From the NCBI RefSeq assembly GCF_021458635.1, contig NZ_JAIRDQ010000002.1, forward strand, positions 124,001-188,000: 64,000 bases of DNA. Reading direction: 5' to 3'. The notes under the pieces were generated by a model. It searched no databases. It was not told where the DNA came from and saw only the letters and a program-made list of their open reading frames with translations. Both the position numbers and the translations under genes were made by a program. This stretch comes from Bradyrhizobium monzae. GTDB lineage: Bacteria; Pseudomonadota; Alphaproteobacteria; Rhizobiales; Xanthobacteraceae. This document shows positions 42,911 to 51,983 of this stretch, piece after piece; within the stretch, counting starts at the first letter, position 1, and the number at the start of each line of letters is the position of its first letter.

Positions 42911-43657
42911 ATGAACAAGATTGATCTCCAGGGTCGCGTCGCAATCGTGACCGGTGGCGCGCAGGGTTTTGGCCGCGCCATCACCGAACGCCTCGTCGCC
43001 TCCGGCGCCAAGGTCGCGATCTGGGATTTCGACGCCGCGCTGGCCGAGAAGACGGCGAAGGAAATCGGCGACAACGTCCGCGTCTTCAAGGTCGACGTCA
43101 CCGACACCGCCGGCGTCGAGCAGGCGCGCGATGCGACGCTTGCAGCCTTCGGCAGAATCGACATCCTCGTCAACAACGCCGGCATCGCCGGCGTCAACAA
43201 GCCGGTCTGGGAGACCGATCTCGAGGAATGGCGCAAGGTGCTGCGTATCAACCTCGACGGCCCCTTCATCGTCTGCAAGGCCATCGTGCCCGTGATGCTC
43301 AAGCAGAAATACGGGCGGATCGTGAACATCGCCTCGATCGCCGGCAAGGAAGGCAATCCGAACGCGTCGCACTATTCGGCGTCCAAGGCCGGCCTGATCG
43401 CGCTGACGAAGTCGCTCGGCAAGGAGCTCGCTGCCCATGACATTCTCGTGAATGCAGTGACGCCGGCGGCGGCGAAGACGGCGATCTTCGACCAGATGAC
43501 GCAGCAGCATATCGATTTCATGCTGTCGAAAATCCCCAAGGCGCGCTTCGTGCTGGTGGAAGAGCTCGCCGCGATGGCTGCCTGGCTTGCATCCGAAGAT
43601 TGCGCCTTCTCCACCGGCGCGGTCTTTGATATCTCGGGGGGACGGGCGACCTACTGA
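42911..43657 (+). CDS. SDR family oxidoreductase (FabG-like sugar dehydrogenase)
   Basis: This is a 248-residue SDR with TGGAQGFGRAI at the cofactor site, VNNAG, the Ser at NIASIAG and SHYSASKAGL with the catalytic Tyr and Lys. Within the sugar-acid block it is a reasonable candidate for the first oxidation of the free sugar (aldose 1-dehydrogenase). FabG-type proteins are too similar to each other for a firm call. The start is 15 bp after the previous stop and the genes are probably co-translated. Confidence 0.87.
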   Translation: MNKIDLQGRVAIVTGGAQGFGRAITERLVASGAKVAIWDFDAALAEKTAKEIGDNVRVFKVDVTDTAGVEQARDATLAAFGRIDILVNNAGIAGVNKPVWETDLEEWRKVLRINLDGPFIVCKAIVPVMLKQKYGRIVNIASIAGKEGNPNASHYSASKAGLIALTKSLGKELAAHDILVNAVTPAAAKTAIFDQMTQQHIDFMLSKIPKARFVLVEELAAMAAWLASEDCAFSTGAVFDISGGRATY

Positions 43658-43685
43658 GGCATTGGCCGCCCGAGGAGACGGCCAT

Positions 43686-44843
43686 ATGACCCTCGGACGT
43701 CGCGATTTTGTGAAGCTCGCAGCCGGCGCAGGCGCGCTGCCGTTGCTTTCGCAACGAGTGCGGGCGCAGCTCGTGCCCAACCCGCCGAGCATCCGCCCGC
43801 CCACGCCGGCCGAGCGCACGACGATGGGCCGGTTGGCGCAGACCTTCATGGACAAATTCGAGGTGCCGGCGCTCTCCTTTGCGATCGGCTATGCGGGTGC
43901 GATCGTCCATCAGGCCGCCTTTGGCGTTGCCGATCGCGAGCGGAATGAAGCCGCAACGCCGCAGCATCTGTTCCGCATCGCCAGCGTCAGCAAGATGATC
44001 ACCTCGGTCACGCTGTTTCGGCTGATCGAAGAGAACCGCCTCAAGCTCACCGACCGCGTGTTCGGCCCCGGCGCGCTGCTCGGCACCGATTACGGCGCGC
44101 CGCCCTATTCGCCCGGCATCGACCAGATCACGCTCGAGCATCTGCTGACCCATACCGGCGGCGGCTGGACCAACGACAATCGCGATCCCATGTTCACGCA
44201 TCCGCACATGGACCACGCGCAGCTGATCACGTGGACGCTGGCCAACCGGCCACTCGACCGTGCGCCGGGCCAGCACTACGCCTACTCCAATTTCGGCTAT
44301 TGCGTGCTGGGCCGCGTCATCGAGAAGCTCACCGGCCAGCGCTACGCCGAGCACGTGCGCGCCGAGGTTCTGGGCCGTTGCGGCGTCACCGACATGACGA
44401 TCGCCGGCAACACAAGCGATCAGCGTCAGCCCGGCGAAGTCGCCTATTACTGCAAGGTCGAAAGTCCCTACGGGATGAACGTCCGGCGGATGGATTCCCA
44501 TGGTGGCTGGATCGCGACGCCGACGGACCTCGTGCAGTTCCTGATGCATGTCGACGGCTATGCGCGGCCCGCCAACATCCTGCGGCCGCGCACCATCGAG
44601 GTCATGACCACAGCGCCCAGCTACAGCCCGGACTATGCCAAGGGCTTTTGCATCAACAAGTCAAACAATTGGTGGCACAATGGCAGCCTGCCCGGCACCA
44701 GCACCATTGCGGTCAGAACCCATGGCGGCTTCTGCTGGGCCGCCTTCACCAATGCGAGCCGTCCGAATACCAACATGGATGGCGAACTCGATGAGCTCAA
44801 CTGGAACATGGCGCGCCAGGTCGGCGAATGGCGGGTGGCATGA
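43686..44843 (+). CDS. Tat-exported serine hydrolase of the beta-lactamase / DD-peptidase fold
   Basis: This 385-residue protein starts with a twin-arginine signal (LGRRDFVKLAAGAGALPLLS). The class C-type S-x-x-K motif is in FRIASVSKMITS and the Y-x-N is YSN in HYAYSNFGYCVLG. Such proteins include esterases, lactonases and D-aminopeptidases. Export suggests a periplasmic task; in this locus it could open a sugar lactone or hydrolyse an acylated sugar, but this is inference. It is followed by a GFA gene with a 4-bp overlap. Confidence 0.85.
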   Translation: MTLGRRDFVKLAAGAGALPLLSQRVRAQLVPNPPSIRPPTPAERTTMGRLAQTFMDKFEVPALSFAIGYAGAIVHQAAFGVADRERNEAATPQHLFRIASVSKMITSVTLFRLIEENRLKLTDRVFGPGALLGTDYGAPPYSPGIDQITLEHLLTHTGGGWTNDNRDPMFTHPHMDHAQLITWTLANRPLDRAPGQHYAYSNFGYCVLGRVIEKLTGQRYAEHVRAEVLGRCGVTDMTIAGNTSDQRQPGEVAYYCKVESPYGMNVRRMDSHGGWIATPTDLVQFLMHVDGYARPANILRPRTIEVMTTAPSYSPDYAKGFCINKSNNWWHNGSLPGTSTIAVRTHGGFCWAAFTNASRPNTNMDGELDELNWNMARQVGEWRVA

Positions 44844-45232
44844 TTAGAGAAGGCGGGTGCCTGTGCGGCGCGGTGCGGTTCAAGGCGGAAGGCGAGCCGC
44901 TCAACGTGCGCATCTGTCACTGCCGCATGTGCCAGAAGGCGATGGGCTCGCCCTACTTCGCCCGCGCCCAGTTCGATCAGAAAGCGCTGACCGTCGAGGG
45001 TGACATCGGCCGCTATGCATCATCCGAGAATATCGATCGGGTGTTCTGCAAGAATTGCGGCACACGTCTGTTCTCCTGGCGGCGCAACGGCACGCTGGCC
45101 GGCGTGGCGCTAACGACCTTCGACGACCGCAATGCCTTCACCCCGACCGAGCACATCTGGGTCTCGGAAAAGCTCGCCTGGCTGAAGCTCGACGATGGCC
45201 TGGTGCAATATCCGGGGACGATCCCGGCGTGA
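44840..45232 (+). CDS. GFA family zinc-binding protein
   Basis: This 130-residue protein has C7 and C9 in GGCLCGAVRF, HCRMCQKAMGSP (C28, C31) and FCKNCGTRLF, the Cys pattern that binds two zincs in glutathione-dependent formaldehyde-activating (Gfa)-like proteins. Most members are not formaldehyde enzymes, so the function is unknown. The ATGA overlap with the hydrolase gene indicates translational coupling. Confidence 0.86.
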   Translation: MIREGGCLCGAVRFKAEGEPLNVRICHCRMCQKAMGSPYFARAQFDQKALTVEGDIGRYASSENIDRVFCKNCGTRLFSWRRNGTLAGVALTTFDDRNAFTPTEHIWVSEKLAWLKLDDGLVQYPGTIPA

Positions 45233-45239
45233 GCTCACG
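45228..45239. terminator. Palindrome containing two convergent stop codons
   Basis: CGTGAGCTCACG includes the GFA stop (TGA) and the stop of the convergent DMT transporter. Only a small stem is possible; a terminator role is weak. Confidence 0.3.
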
Positions 45240-46167
45240 GCCGGCTTGAAGCAGACAGGCTGGCGGCCCGAACGCGCCGTCCCCTCGTCGTGGCCAACCA
45301 GATCCCGGCGAACACCGCGACGATGCCGGCCGCGAGATTCCATCGCAGCGGCTCGTTCAGCAGCCAGGCGCCGACCAGCGATGCCGTGATCGGATTGACC
45401 GTCACCGAGATCGCCACGCGGGTCGGCGTGGTCCGCTCCAGCGCGAAAGCCCAGAGATAGAAGGTCAGCGCCGCGCCGAAGCCGCCGAGATAAAGCGCCG
45501 CGAGCCATTGCGGCGTGCCAAAGTTAGCGACGGGCGCGAAGCTGCCGCGGAAACACGAGAGCAGGATGAGGCAGGCAGCACCCGCTGCCATGCTCATGGT
45601 GGTGAAGGCGATTGGGCTGGAGCGCCGGATCAGCGGTTTCGACCAGATGCCGTACAGCGCCATGCACAGCGCGGCCGCCATCATCAGGAGATCGCCACGC
45701 CAGGCGCCCGCTGGCGCCGAACTGAGATCGGTGAGGAGCGCGACCGCAACGCCAAGCGTTGCCACCACGACTCCGATCGATTTGCGCCAGCTCAGAGCCT
45801 CGCTGCCGAGCGCGGCGCCAATCACGAGCGTCAACAGCGGCAGCGTTGACAGCGCGAGCGCGCCGCGCGCGGCTGTCGTGAAGATCAGCGATGCGTTGAA
45901 CAGGATCGGAAACAGCGCAAAAAACAGAATGCCGAGCCCGGTGGCAACGGCCCAGTCGCCTCGCTCCGGCCAGCGATCGCCGCGCAACCAGGTCAACGGC
46001 AGCAGCAGGAGAAAGCCGATCCCGAACCGGAACGAGCCGATCGCCAGCGGATCGATGCTGGTCACAAGATAGCGGGTGGCACCAATCGAGGTGCCACCCA
46101 GCGCACTCGACAGCACCGCAGCCAGAACGCCGAAAATCTCGCCCACAAGCCCTCCCGTCGAGCGCAT
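45235..46167 (-). CDS. EamA/DMT family transporter
   Basis: This is a 310-residue protein with two EamA halves and about ten hydrophobic spans (EIFGVLAAVLSSALGGTS, GILFFALFPILFNASLIF, LYLGGFGAALTFYLWAF, ITASLVGAWLLNEPLRWNLAAG). Drug/metabolite transporters of this type export amino acids or other metabolites. The start at 46167 is chosen because the longer frame would run through the intergenic region and the divergent LysR gene start. It is divergent from LysR, a common regulator-exporter pair. Confidence 0.87.
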   Translation of the reverse strand: MRSTGGLVGEIFGVLAAVLSSALGGTSIGATRYLVTSIDPLAIGSFRFGIGFLLLLPLTWLRGDRWPERGDWAVATGLGILFFALFPILFNASLIFTTAARGALALSTLPLLTLVIGAALGSEALSWRKSIGVVVATLGVAVALLTDLSSAPAGAWRGDLLMMAAALCMALYGIWSKPLIRRSSPIAFTTMSMAAGAACLILLSCFRGSFAPVANFGTPQWLAALYLGGFGAALTFYLWAFALERTTPTRVAISVTVNPITASLVGAWLLNEPLRWNLAAGIVAVFAGIWLATTRGRRVRAASLSASSRP

Positions 46168-46237
46168 TGAGGAACAGCATACGGGGGGTGCCGAAACTGG
46201 GAATGGAATTTCCGTCATGCTGGGATAACGTTTTGTC

Positions 46238-47104
46238 ATGACCGCGCCCGATCTCGATCCCGATCTGCTCAAGGCCTTTCTCGCCGTCGCCGAGCATCGC
46301 TCGTTCACGCGCGCGGCCAGTCAGCTCAACCGGACCCAGTCGGCGGTGAGCGTGCAGATCAGGCGCCTCGAAGAACGGCTCGAGACAAAGCTGTTTCAGC
46401 GCAACCGGGCCGGCGTCGTGCCGACCGCCGCAGGCCATGACCTGCGTGCCTATGCGCAGCGCATTCTTGCTCTCCATGCAGAAGCAGTCGGCGCGTTGCG
46501 CGCGCGCAAACCGGAGGCCGTCATCCGCCTCGGCGTGATGGACGATTATGGCACGATCGTCATTCCGCCCCTGCTGGCGAGCTTTGCCAGTGAGCGTCCG
46601 ACCGTCAGGGTCGAGATCGAGACCGGGCTGACCGCGACGATGCCGGCCCGGCTCGGCGAGACCTACGACCTCGTCATCGCCATGCATCCGCAAGGACGTG
46701 GCGATGGGGAGCTGTTGCGGCGCGAGCAGGCCGTCTGGGCAGCTGCCGCCGCGTGTCGAGCCACGGCAGAGGACACCATGCCCGTCGCGCTCTATCCGCC
46801 CGGCTGCCTGTTCCGCCAATGGGCCGCGGAGGCACTCGATCGCGCTGGCCGGTCATGGCGGCTCGCCTTTGTCAGCCGGACGCTCGCGGCGGTGGAATCG
46901 ATCGCCGCGCAGGGACTTGCGGTCACCGTGGTCAAGGCCGGCACGTTGCCGTCGCGCCTGCGCCCTCTCGGTGCACGCGATGGCCTGCCGCCGCTGCCCA
47001 TGGCGGACATCCGTCTCCACCGCGCACGGCACCTATCGCGCCCGGCGGTGCTGCTCGCCGATCATTTGCAGCGTGGCATTTCGGAACCGGCCACCCTATG
47101 TTGA
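46238..47104 (+). CDS. LysR family transcriptional regulator
   Basis: This is a 288-residue LTTR with an N-terminal winged helix (LLKAFLAVAEHRSFTRAASQLNRTQSAVSVQIRRLE) and a substrate domain starting near RLGVMDDYG. It is divergent from the EamA exporter with about 70 bp between them, so it probably controls that gene in response to the exported compound. The ligand is unknown. Confidence 0.9.
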   Translation: MTAPDLDPDLLKAFLAVAEHRSFTRAASQLNRTQSAVSVQIRRLEERLETKLFQRNRAGVVPTAAGHDLRAYAQRILALHAEAVGALRARKPEAVIRLGVMDDYGTIVIPPLLASFASERPTVRVEIETGLTATMPARLGETYDLVIAMHPQGRGDGELLRREQAVWAAAAACRATAEDTMPVALYPPGCLFRQWAAEALDRAGRSWRLAFVSRTLAAVESIAAQGLAVTVVKAGTLPSRLRPLGARDGLPPLPMADIRLHRARHLSRPAVLLADHLQRGISEPATLC

Positions 47105-47178
47105 GCTGAAGCGTTGCTGCACCGCCGGTTTGGCCAGGTCGTCTGCAAGGCGACAGGCAAAACCGAGCGAGATGCAAC

Positions 47179-47859
47179 GTGAACATTTCCTATTATGACC
47201 TCTCGGTGTGGGTGCTGCCGCTGGTGCTCGCCATCACCTTCCATGAGGCCGCGCATGGCTTCGTCGCGCATCGTCTCGGCGACAACACCGCCTGGCAGCT
47301 TGGCCGGGTCAGCTTCAATCCGCTCCGCCACATCGATCCGTTCGGCACGCTGATCCTGCCGGCGATGCTGTTGTTTGCGCATTCGCCGTTCCTGTTCGGC
47401 TACGCCAAGCCGGTGCCGGTGAATTTTCGCAATCTCAACAATCCAAAGCTGGACATGGTCTGGGTCGCGCTGGCCGGCCCCGTCACCAACATCCTGCTGG
47501 CGCTCGCGGCGGGCCTCGCCCTCCATGCGCTGCCCTGGGTACCCGCCAGTTCGGCGCAATGGATCTTCGACAACCTCAAGAATGCGCTGTTGATCAACGC
47601 CGTATTGGCGGTCTTCAACATGATGCCGATCCCGCCGCTCGACGGCGGGCGGGTCGCGGTCGGACTGTTGCCCCGGACACTCGCCTTGCCGCTGTCACGG
47701 CTCGAGCCGTTCGGCATGATGATCCTGATCGCGCTTCTGATCCTGCTGCCGCTGGCGGGTTCCCAGTTCGGTCTAAATCTTGATGTTATTTCAGCAATAC
47801 TGCGAACGTTGACCGGTTATGTGATTCAAGCTGTTCTCTTGGCTACCGGCAATGCGTAG
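47179..47859 (+). CDS. Site-2 protease-like M50 metallopeptidase
   Basis: This is a 226-residue integral membrane protein. The zinc motif HEAAH (H22, E23, H26) is in the first helix and the third ligand is in NMMPIPPLDGGR. Five or so spans match the compact S2P group without PDZ domain. Members cut transmembrane segments, but the substrate here is unknown. The start is a GTG at 47179. It is followed 29 bp on by a tail-anchored hypothetical protein. Confidence 0.87.
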   Translation: MNISYYDLSVWVLPLVLAITFHEAAHGFVAHRLGDNTAWQLGRVSFNPLRHIDPFGTLILPAMLLFAHSPFLFGYAKPVPVNFRNLNNPKLDMVWVALAGPVTNILLALAAGLALHALPWVPASSAQWIFDNLKNALLINAVLAVFNMMPIPPLDGGRVAVGLLPRTLALPLSRLEPFGMMILIALLILLPLAGSQFGLNLDVISAILRTLTGYVIQAVLLATGNA

Positions 47860-47888
47860 TTGAAGGCGTTCCCTTCAAGACCTCGCAC

Positions 47889-48386
47889 TTGAAGATCCCT
47901 GAATATCCTGCACTTGAAGACAAAGCCGAAGGGCTAGAGGCCAACTTGGTCAAAGCTGCCGATATGCTGATCGCGCGACGCGCCGACACCCGTGCCCGCG
48001 CCGATTTCGCCACGTGGAAGATGATGGCCAAGCTGAATGGGTTGTCGGCGCTGCCTGCGGACGCACAGGGCTTCCTCGACGGCTACAAGAAGCTGCTGGA
48101 GCGGATGAGCGAGGGCGAGGCAGCCGAAGCCACCATCGCCGAGGTCTACAAATCCTACTATCTGGAGATGGGCGGCGCCGGGAACCCGCCCGACGTCCGC
48201 ACGCGGCCGGCCGAGCCGGTGGCGGACAATGTTACCGCCTTCCGGCGCCCGGCCCCCAAGCAGAAAAAGGCCGCCTTGTTCGGGGCGGCGATGTTTGGTG
48301 GAACCGAGAAGCGCCCCCTCCCGGTGGCGCTGATCTTCGCCTGCCTTGTCGTGGTCTACGTCTCGATCAAGTTCTACTGGCGCTAG
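47889..48386 (+). CDS. Tail-anchored hypothetical protein
   Basis: This is a 165-residue protein: a soluble alpha-helical domain (residues 1-95), a basic/proline-rich linker (RPAPKQKKAALFG) and a single C-terminal membrane span (LPVALIFACLVVVYVSIKFYW). No family is recognised. The start is a TTG; ATG at M26 is an alternative. GCACTTGAAGA occurs twice near the start. It follows the site-2 protease gene by 29 bp and may be co-transcribed. Part of its 3' end is duplicated at 51984. Confidence 0.75.
   Translation: MKIPEYPALEDKAEGLEANLVKAADMLIARRADTRARADFATWKMMAKLNGLSALPADAQGFLDGYKKLLERMSEGEAAEATIAEVYKSYYLEMGGAGNPPDVRTRPAEPVADNVTAFRRPAPKQKKAALFGAAMFGGTEKRPLPVALIFACLVVVYVSIKFYWR
48311..48384. repeat. 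Direct repeat copy 1 (3' end of the tail-anchored gene)
   Basis: The 74-nt region encodes the C-terminal membrane span. The same sequence, with a 17-bp deletion and one mismatch, recurs at 51984-52040. Confidence 0.85.
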
Positions 48387-48417
48387 ACTGGACGCCGCAC
48401 TCACCCGCTGCAGGGCT

Positions 48418-49248
48418 TTACGCGCCGTGACCGAGGGCGCGGCTGATGGCGTCGGCGTGGTGGATCACGATCTTCGCAACCCGCCCCACATCACTCGGCG
48501 GTGTCTTCCACGCCGCGCCACTGACGCTGACGGCGGCGAATACGCGTCCGGACAAGTCGCGGATCGGAGCCGCTACGCAATTCAAGCCCGGCTGATGCTC
48601 GGCCTGGTCGATCGAGTAGCCGCGGCTGCGCGTCAACTCCAATTCCTGTCGCAGCACGGCGGGATCAGTGATGGTGGTGTCGGTGAAGCGGGCGAGCCCT
48701 TCGGCAAGAAACGTGTCGAGCACGGCGTCGGGTTGATACGCGAGGATCGCCTTGCCGACGCTGGTGCAGTGGGCCGGCGCGGATTCCAGGAACGCACCTG
48801 AGGTCGCGTCGATCTGCGACTCCGATTTGCCGATGACCACCGCATGGCGTCCGTCGAACACCGCGAGATGAACAACCTGCCCGGTCAGGCGGCCGAGCGC
48901 CTCGACATAAGGCCGCGCCTCGCGGTGCAGGTCCATGTTGGCGAGCACCGTGTTGCCAAGTTCGTACAGCTTCAGACCCAGGCGATAGCGGTCGCGATTG
49001 CGATCTTGATCGAGCAGTCCGGCCTCGCGCATCGACGACAACAGCCGATGGGTCGTACTGCGGGGATAGCCGGTGCGCTGGCATATCTCGGCAAGCGAGA
49101 GCGCACGTGCGGTGCGCGAGAACACGTGGAGGACGCGCACCACCTTGACGAGGGATTTCAGGCCTTCGTCCGGGCGCGTGGTGGTCGGGGGTCGATCGAT
49201 GCGGTTCAAGATGATCACCTGTTCCGGAATACGGGATATTATCATCAT
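48418..49248 (-). CDS. IclR family transcriptional regulator
   Basis: This is a 276-residue IclR protein: winged helix SLAEICQRTGYPRSTTHRLLSSM and an effector domain (APAHCTSVGKAILAYQP, GYSIDQAEHQPGLNCVAAPI). The N-terminal start is uncertain: the ATG at 49248 overlaps a repeated ATACGGGA box and a later GTG is possible. It is divergent from a DapA-like gene and an MFS symporter, which it probably controls through the boxes at 49229-49296. Confidence 0.88.
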   Translation of the reverse strand: MMIISRIPEQVIILNRIDRPPTTTRPDEGLKSLVKVVRVLHVFSRTARALSLAEICQRTGYPRSTTHRLLSSMREAGLLDQDRNRDRYRLGLKLYELGNTVLANMDLHREARPYVEALGRLTGQVVHLAVFDGRHAVVIGKSESQIDATSGAFLESAPAHCTSVGKAILAYQPDAVLDTFLAEGLARFTDTTITDPAVLRQELELTRSRGYSIDQAEHQPGLNCVAAPIRDLSGRVFAAVSVSGAAWKTPPSDVGRVAKIVIHHADAISRALGHGA

Positions 49249-49296
49249 ATACGGGATACAACAGCGAAATATTCTAAATTGTCCCGTATACCGGGA
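49229..49296. promoter_or_regulatory. Repeated ATACGGGA boxes upstream of the IclR gene
   Basis: ATACGGGA occurs at 49229 and 49249, exactly 20 bp apart, and an inverted TCCCGTAT at 49282 forms TCCCGTATACCGGGA, a near-palindrome. TTGACA follows at 49315. The arrangement suits an IclR protein binding two turns apart, between iclR and the DapA-like gene. Confidence 0.6.
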
Positions 49297-49495
49297 TTCT
49301 ATTCCGAATATCGGTTGACACAGATGATCACCCCGCCAACACTGGGCGCATTCAAGAAGTCAAAACCGGACGGACAAACCGTTCTGGAGGAAGCGCTCGA
49401 CCACCGCCCTCTCCCGATCCGGGGCGACCCGCGATCAGAACGGCAAGAGCGCTCACTTCCAGGTCTGACCCGATCCGCGATCAAAGGAGCGCACT

Positions 49496-50416
49496 GTGTC
49501 CACAGCCGTACTTGAGAAGCCCAAAACCACCAATCTCCGCGACGTTCTGACCGGCATCCTGCCGCCCTTCACCATGCCGTTTGACCGGCACGGCGAGATC
49601 GTGTTCTCCGCGATCAAGGAGCAGGTGAATTTCGCGATCGAGAAAGGCGTGAACGGAATCGTGGTCGGCGGCAGCACTGGCGAAGGCCACACGCTCGGCG
49701 CCGACGAATTCACCAGGGTCATGCATGCGAGCCACGACGCCCTCGGCGGCCGCAAGCCCCTCATCGTCGGGCTGATCGTCAACAGCACCCGGGAAGCGAT
49801 CGAGCGCATGCGGGCGCTACGCGATCTCAACATCGGCGCTCTGCAGATCACGCCGGTGCACTATCTGTTCAAGCCGAGCGCCGAGAACACGGTCGAGCAT
49901 TTCCGCGCGATCTACGAGGAAACCGGCATTCCGATCTTGATCTACAACGTCATCCCCTGGAACTATCTCAGCGTCGAGCTGATGCTTCGCGTGATGCGCG
50001 AGGTGCCGGGTGTCGTCGGCATGAAGCAGAGCTCCGGCGATCTCAAATCGGTCTCCGATCTCATGGGCAGCGTCGCGCCCGGCAACGTCGTGCTGAGCGG
50101 CATCGACGCCCTGCTCTATCCTTCGTTCGCTCTCGGCGCTCATGGTGCGATCAGCGCACTGACTGCCGCGCTGCCCGCCACATGCGTCAAGCTATGGAAG
50201 GCCGTGCAGGCCAAGGATCACGACACCGCGCTCGACATTCACAACAAACTCAACAAGCTCTGGAATGTGCTGCGACACGACAATCTGCCGGCCTGCGTGA
50301 AGTACATCCAGCATCGCCAGGGGCTCGGCCTGTTCTATCCGCGCGCACCGATGGATGACGTGAGCGACGAGCAGAAGAAGGTGATTGACCAGGCCCTCAA
50401 GAGCCTCGACATCTAG
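49496..50416 (+). CDS. DapA (dihydrodipicolinate synthase) family aldolase/dehydratase
   Basis: This is a 306-residue (beta/alpha)8 protein. The pyruvate-binding GGSTGEG (59-65), Y150 in LIYNVIP and the Schiff-base lysine K177 in GMKQSSGD are all present. Members make or cleave 2-keto acids by a pyruvate-lysine intermediate; many outside lysine synthesis act in sugar-acid or hydroxyproline catabolism. The start is a GTG at 49496. Being next to an IclR regulator and an MFS importer, it is most likely catabolic. Confidence 0.88.
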   Translation: MSTAVLEKPKTTNLRDVLTGILPPFTMPFDRHGEIVFSAIKEQVNFAIEKGVNGIVVGGSTGEGHTLGADEFTRVMHASHDALGGRKPLIVGLIVNSTREAIERMRALRDLNIGALQITPVHYLFKPSAENTVEHFRAIYEETGIPILIYNVIPWNYLSVELMLRVMREVPGVVGMKQSSGDLKSVSDLMGSVAPGNVVLSGIDALLYPSFALGAHGAISALTAALPATCVKLWKAVQAKDHDTALDIHNKLNKLWNVLRHDNLPACVKYIQHRQGLGLFYPRAPMDDVSDEQKKVIDQALKSLDI

Positions 50417-50577
50417 ATTAGCGCGCATTGCGCGCGGCTCGCTTCGACCCGACGCCAAAATCGAACATCGCCTCGACTGCCCCTCGCGGGCAGACGAGAG
50501 CGGCTGTCCGATCGAAACGAAGCGATCGGGCTAGCCGCCCGTGCATTGAAACAAGCAAGACATCAGGGGAGGAAAAC

Positions 50578-51891
50578 ATGAGTGAACAAAATCTCGTCGC
50601 GGATGGAGCGATCGACATACCTGCGCGCGGCCGCTCGAAGCTTGCGACCGTCGTGGGATCGAGCCTCGTCGGCACCACGATCGAATTCTACGACTTCTTC
50701 ATCTACGGGACGGCAGCCGCACTGGTATTTCCGCGGGTGTTCTTTCCGACGCTGTCACCCTATGCCGGCATCATGGCGGCCTATGCGACGCTCGCAATCC
50801 CGTTCCTGACACGCCCGCTCGGCGCCGTCGTGTTCGGACATTTCGGCGATCGCTTCGGCCGGAAGGCGACGTTGGTCACCTCGCTCGCGATCATGGGCCT
50901 GTCGACCTTCGCGATCGGGCTGGTGCCGAGCTACGACAGCATCGGGCTATTCGCTCCGGCCATCATCATTCTGCTGCGCCTCCTACAGGGCTTCGCCATC
51001 GGCGGCGAATGGGGCGGTGCCGCCACGATGATCGTGGAATATGCCCCTGCCAACCGGCGCGGCTTCTTCGGAACATTCGTCCAGCTTGGCAACGTCATCG
51101 GCCTCTTTACATCGACGCTGGTGTTTGCCCTCCTGCCGCAGGACAGCCTTAGCGGCGACGGCTGGCGGGTGCCATTCCTGATCAGCATCCTGCTGCTGGC
51201 GGTCGGCTCCTTCATTCGCAGCAAGGTCGATGAGAGCCCGGTGTTCGAGGCTGCGGCGCAAAAACCGCAAGCAGCGCGGCGCGCGCCGATCATGGAGATC
51301 TTGCGCAACGGCAAGAAGCCGGTGCTGATCGCCATGGGCATGCGCACCGGCGAAATCATCCTCGGCTGGCTCGTCATCGGCTTCCTGCTGTCCTATGCCA
51401 CGCGCACGGTCGGCCTCACCTCCCAGCACGTGCTGATCGCGTTGCTCGCGGCCAGCGGCCTCGGCATCGTAACCGTACCGATGTTCGGTGCGCTCTCGGA
51501 CAGGATCGGCCGGCGTCCTGTCTATCTCTTCGGTGCCTGCCTCGCCGCGGTATTCGCCTTCCCGCTGTTCTGGATGATCAATACCGCCAATCCGGTGCTG
51601 TTCTTCATGGCCATCGTGTTCGGCTATGCCGTGGCGCTGGCAGCGATGTTCGCGGTGCAGCCGGCGTTCTTCTCGGAAAGCTTCTCCACCGGCGTCCGCT
51701 ACACGGGCATTTCGCTCGGCTTCCAACTTGCCAATATCATTGGCGGATTGACGCCGATGATCGCTACGTTCCTCGTGGCGCAGGCCAACGGCGCTTCCTG
51801 GCCGATCTCGATATTCCTCATGACGGGCTGTGCGATTACGGCCGGCTGCGTGCTCGCAACGACGGAGACGGCAGGACGAAGGTTGAGCTGA
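50578..51891 (+). CDS. MFS transporter, metabolite:H+ symporter (MHS) type
   Basis: This is a 437-residue transporter. The N-terminal IEFYDFFIYGTAAALVF and GHFGDRFGRKATLV plus GFAIGGEWGGAATMIVE are signatures of the MHS family (KgtP, ShiA, ProP-like). It likely imports the substrate of the DapA-like enzyme. The start at 50578 has GGGGAGG 8 nt upstream; the upstream frame is not coding. A strong terminator follows. Confidence 0.92.
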   Translation: MSEQNLVADGAIDIPARGRSKLATVVGSSLVGTTIEFYDFFIYGTAAALVFPRVFFPTLSPYAGIMAAYATLAIPFLTRPLGAVVFGHFGDRFGRKATLVTSLAIMGLSTFAIGLVPSYDSIGLFAPAIIILLRLLQGFAIGGEWGGAATMIVEYAPANRRGFFGTFVQLGNVIGLFTSTLVFALLPQDSLSGDGWRVPFLISILLLAVGSFIRSKVDESPVFEAAAQKPQAARRAPIMEILRNGKKPVLIAMGMRTGEIILGWLVIGFLLSYATRTVGLTSQHVLIALLAASGLGIVTVPMFGALSDRIGRRPVYLFGACLAAVFAFPLFWMINTANPVLFFMAIVFGYAVALAAMFAVQPAFFSESFSTGVRYTGISLGFQLANIIGGLTPMIATFLVAQANGASWPISIFLMTGCAITAGCVLATTETAGRRLS

Positions 51892-51925
51892 CACGTCCGG
51901 GACCGAGCCCGACCGCCGAATGGCA

Positions 51926-51961
51926 AAAGCATCGCCGTCCGAAATTGGGGGGCGATGCTTT
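51926..51961 (+). terminator. Terminator after the MFS gene
   Basis: AAAGCATCGCC (51926-51936) and GGCGATGCTTT (51951-51961) form a perfect 11-bp stem with a 14-nt loop ending in TTT, 35 bp past the stop. Confidence 0.8.
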
Positions 51962-51983
51962 CCGACCTTCGGAGATGATCTCT

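Noticed and set aside
40060..43855. Two minus-strand frames of 650-690 residues
   Set aside because: They mirror the dehydratase and SDR genes and include the family A repeat; composition is that of complement frames.
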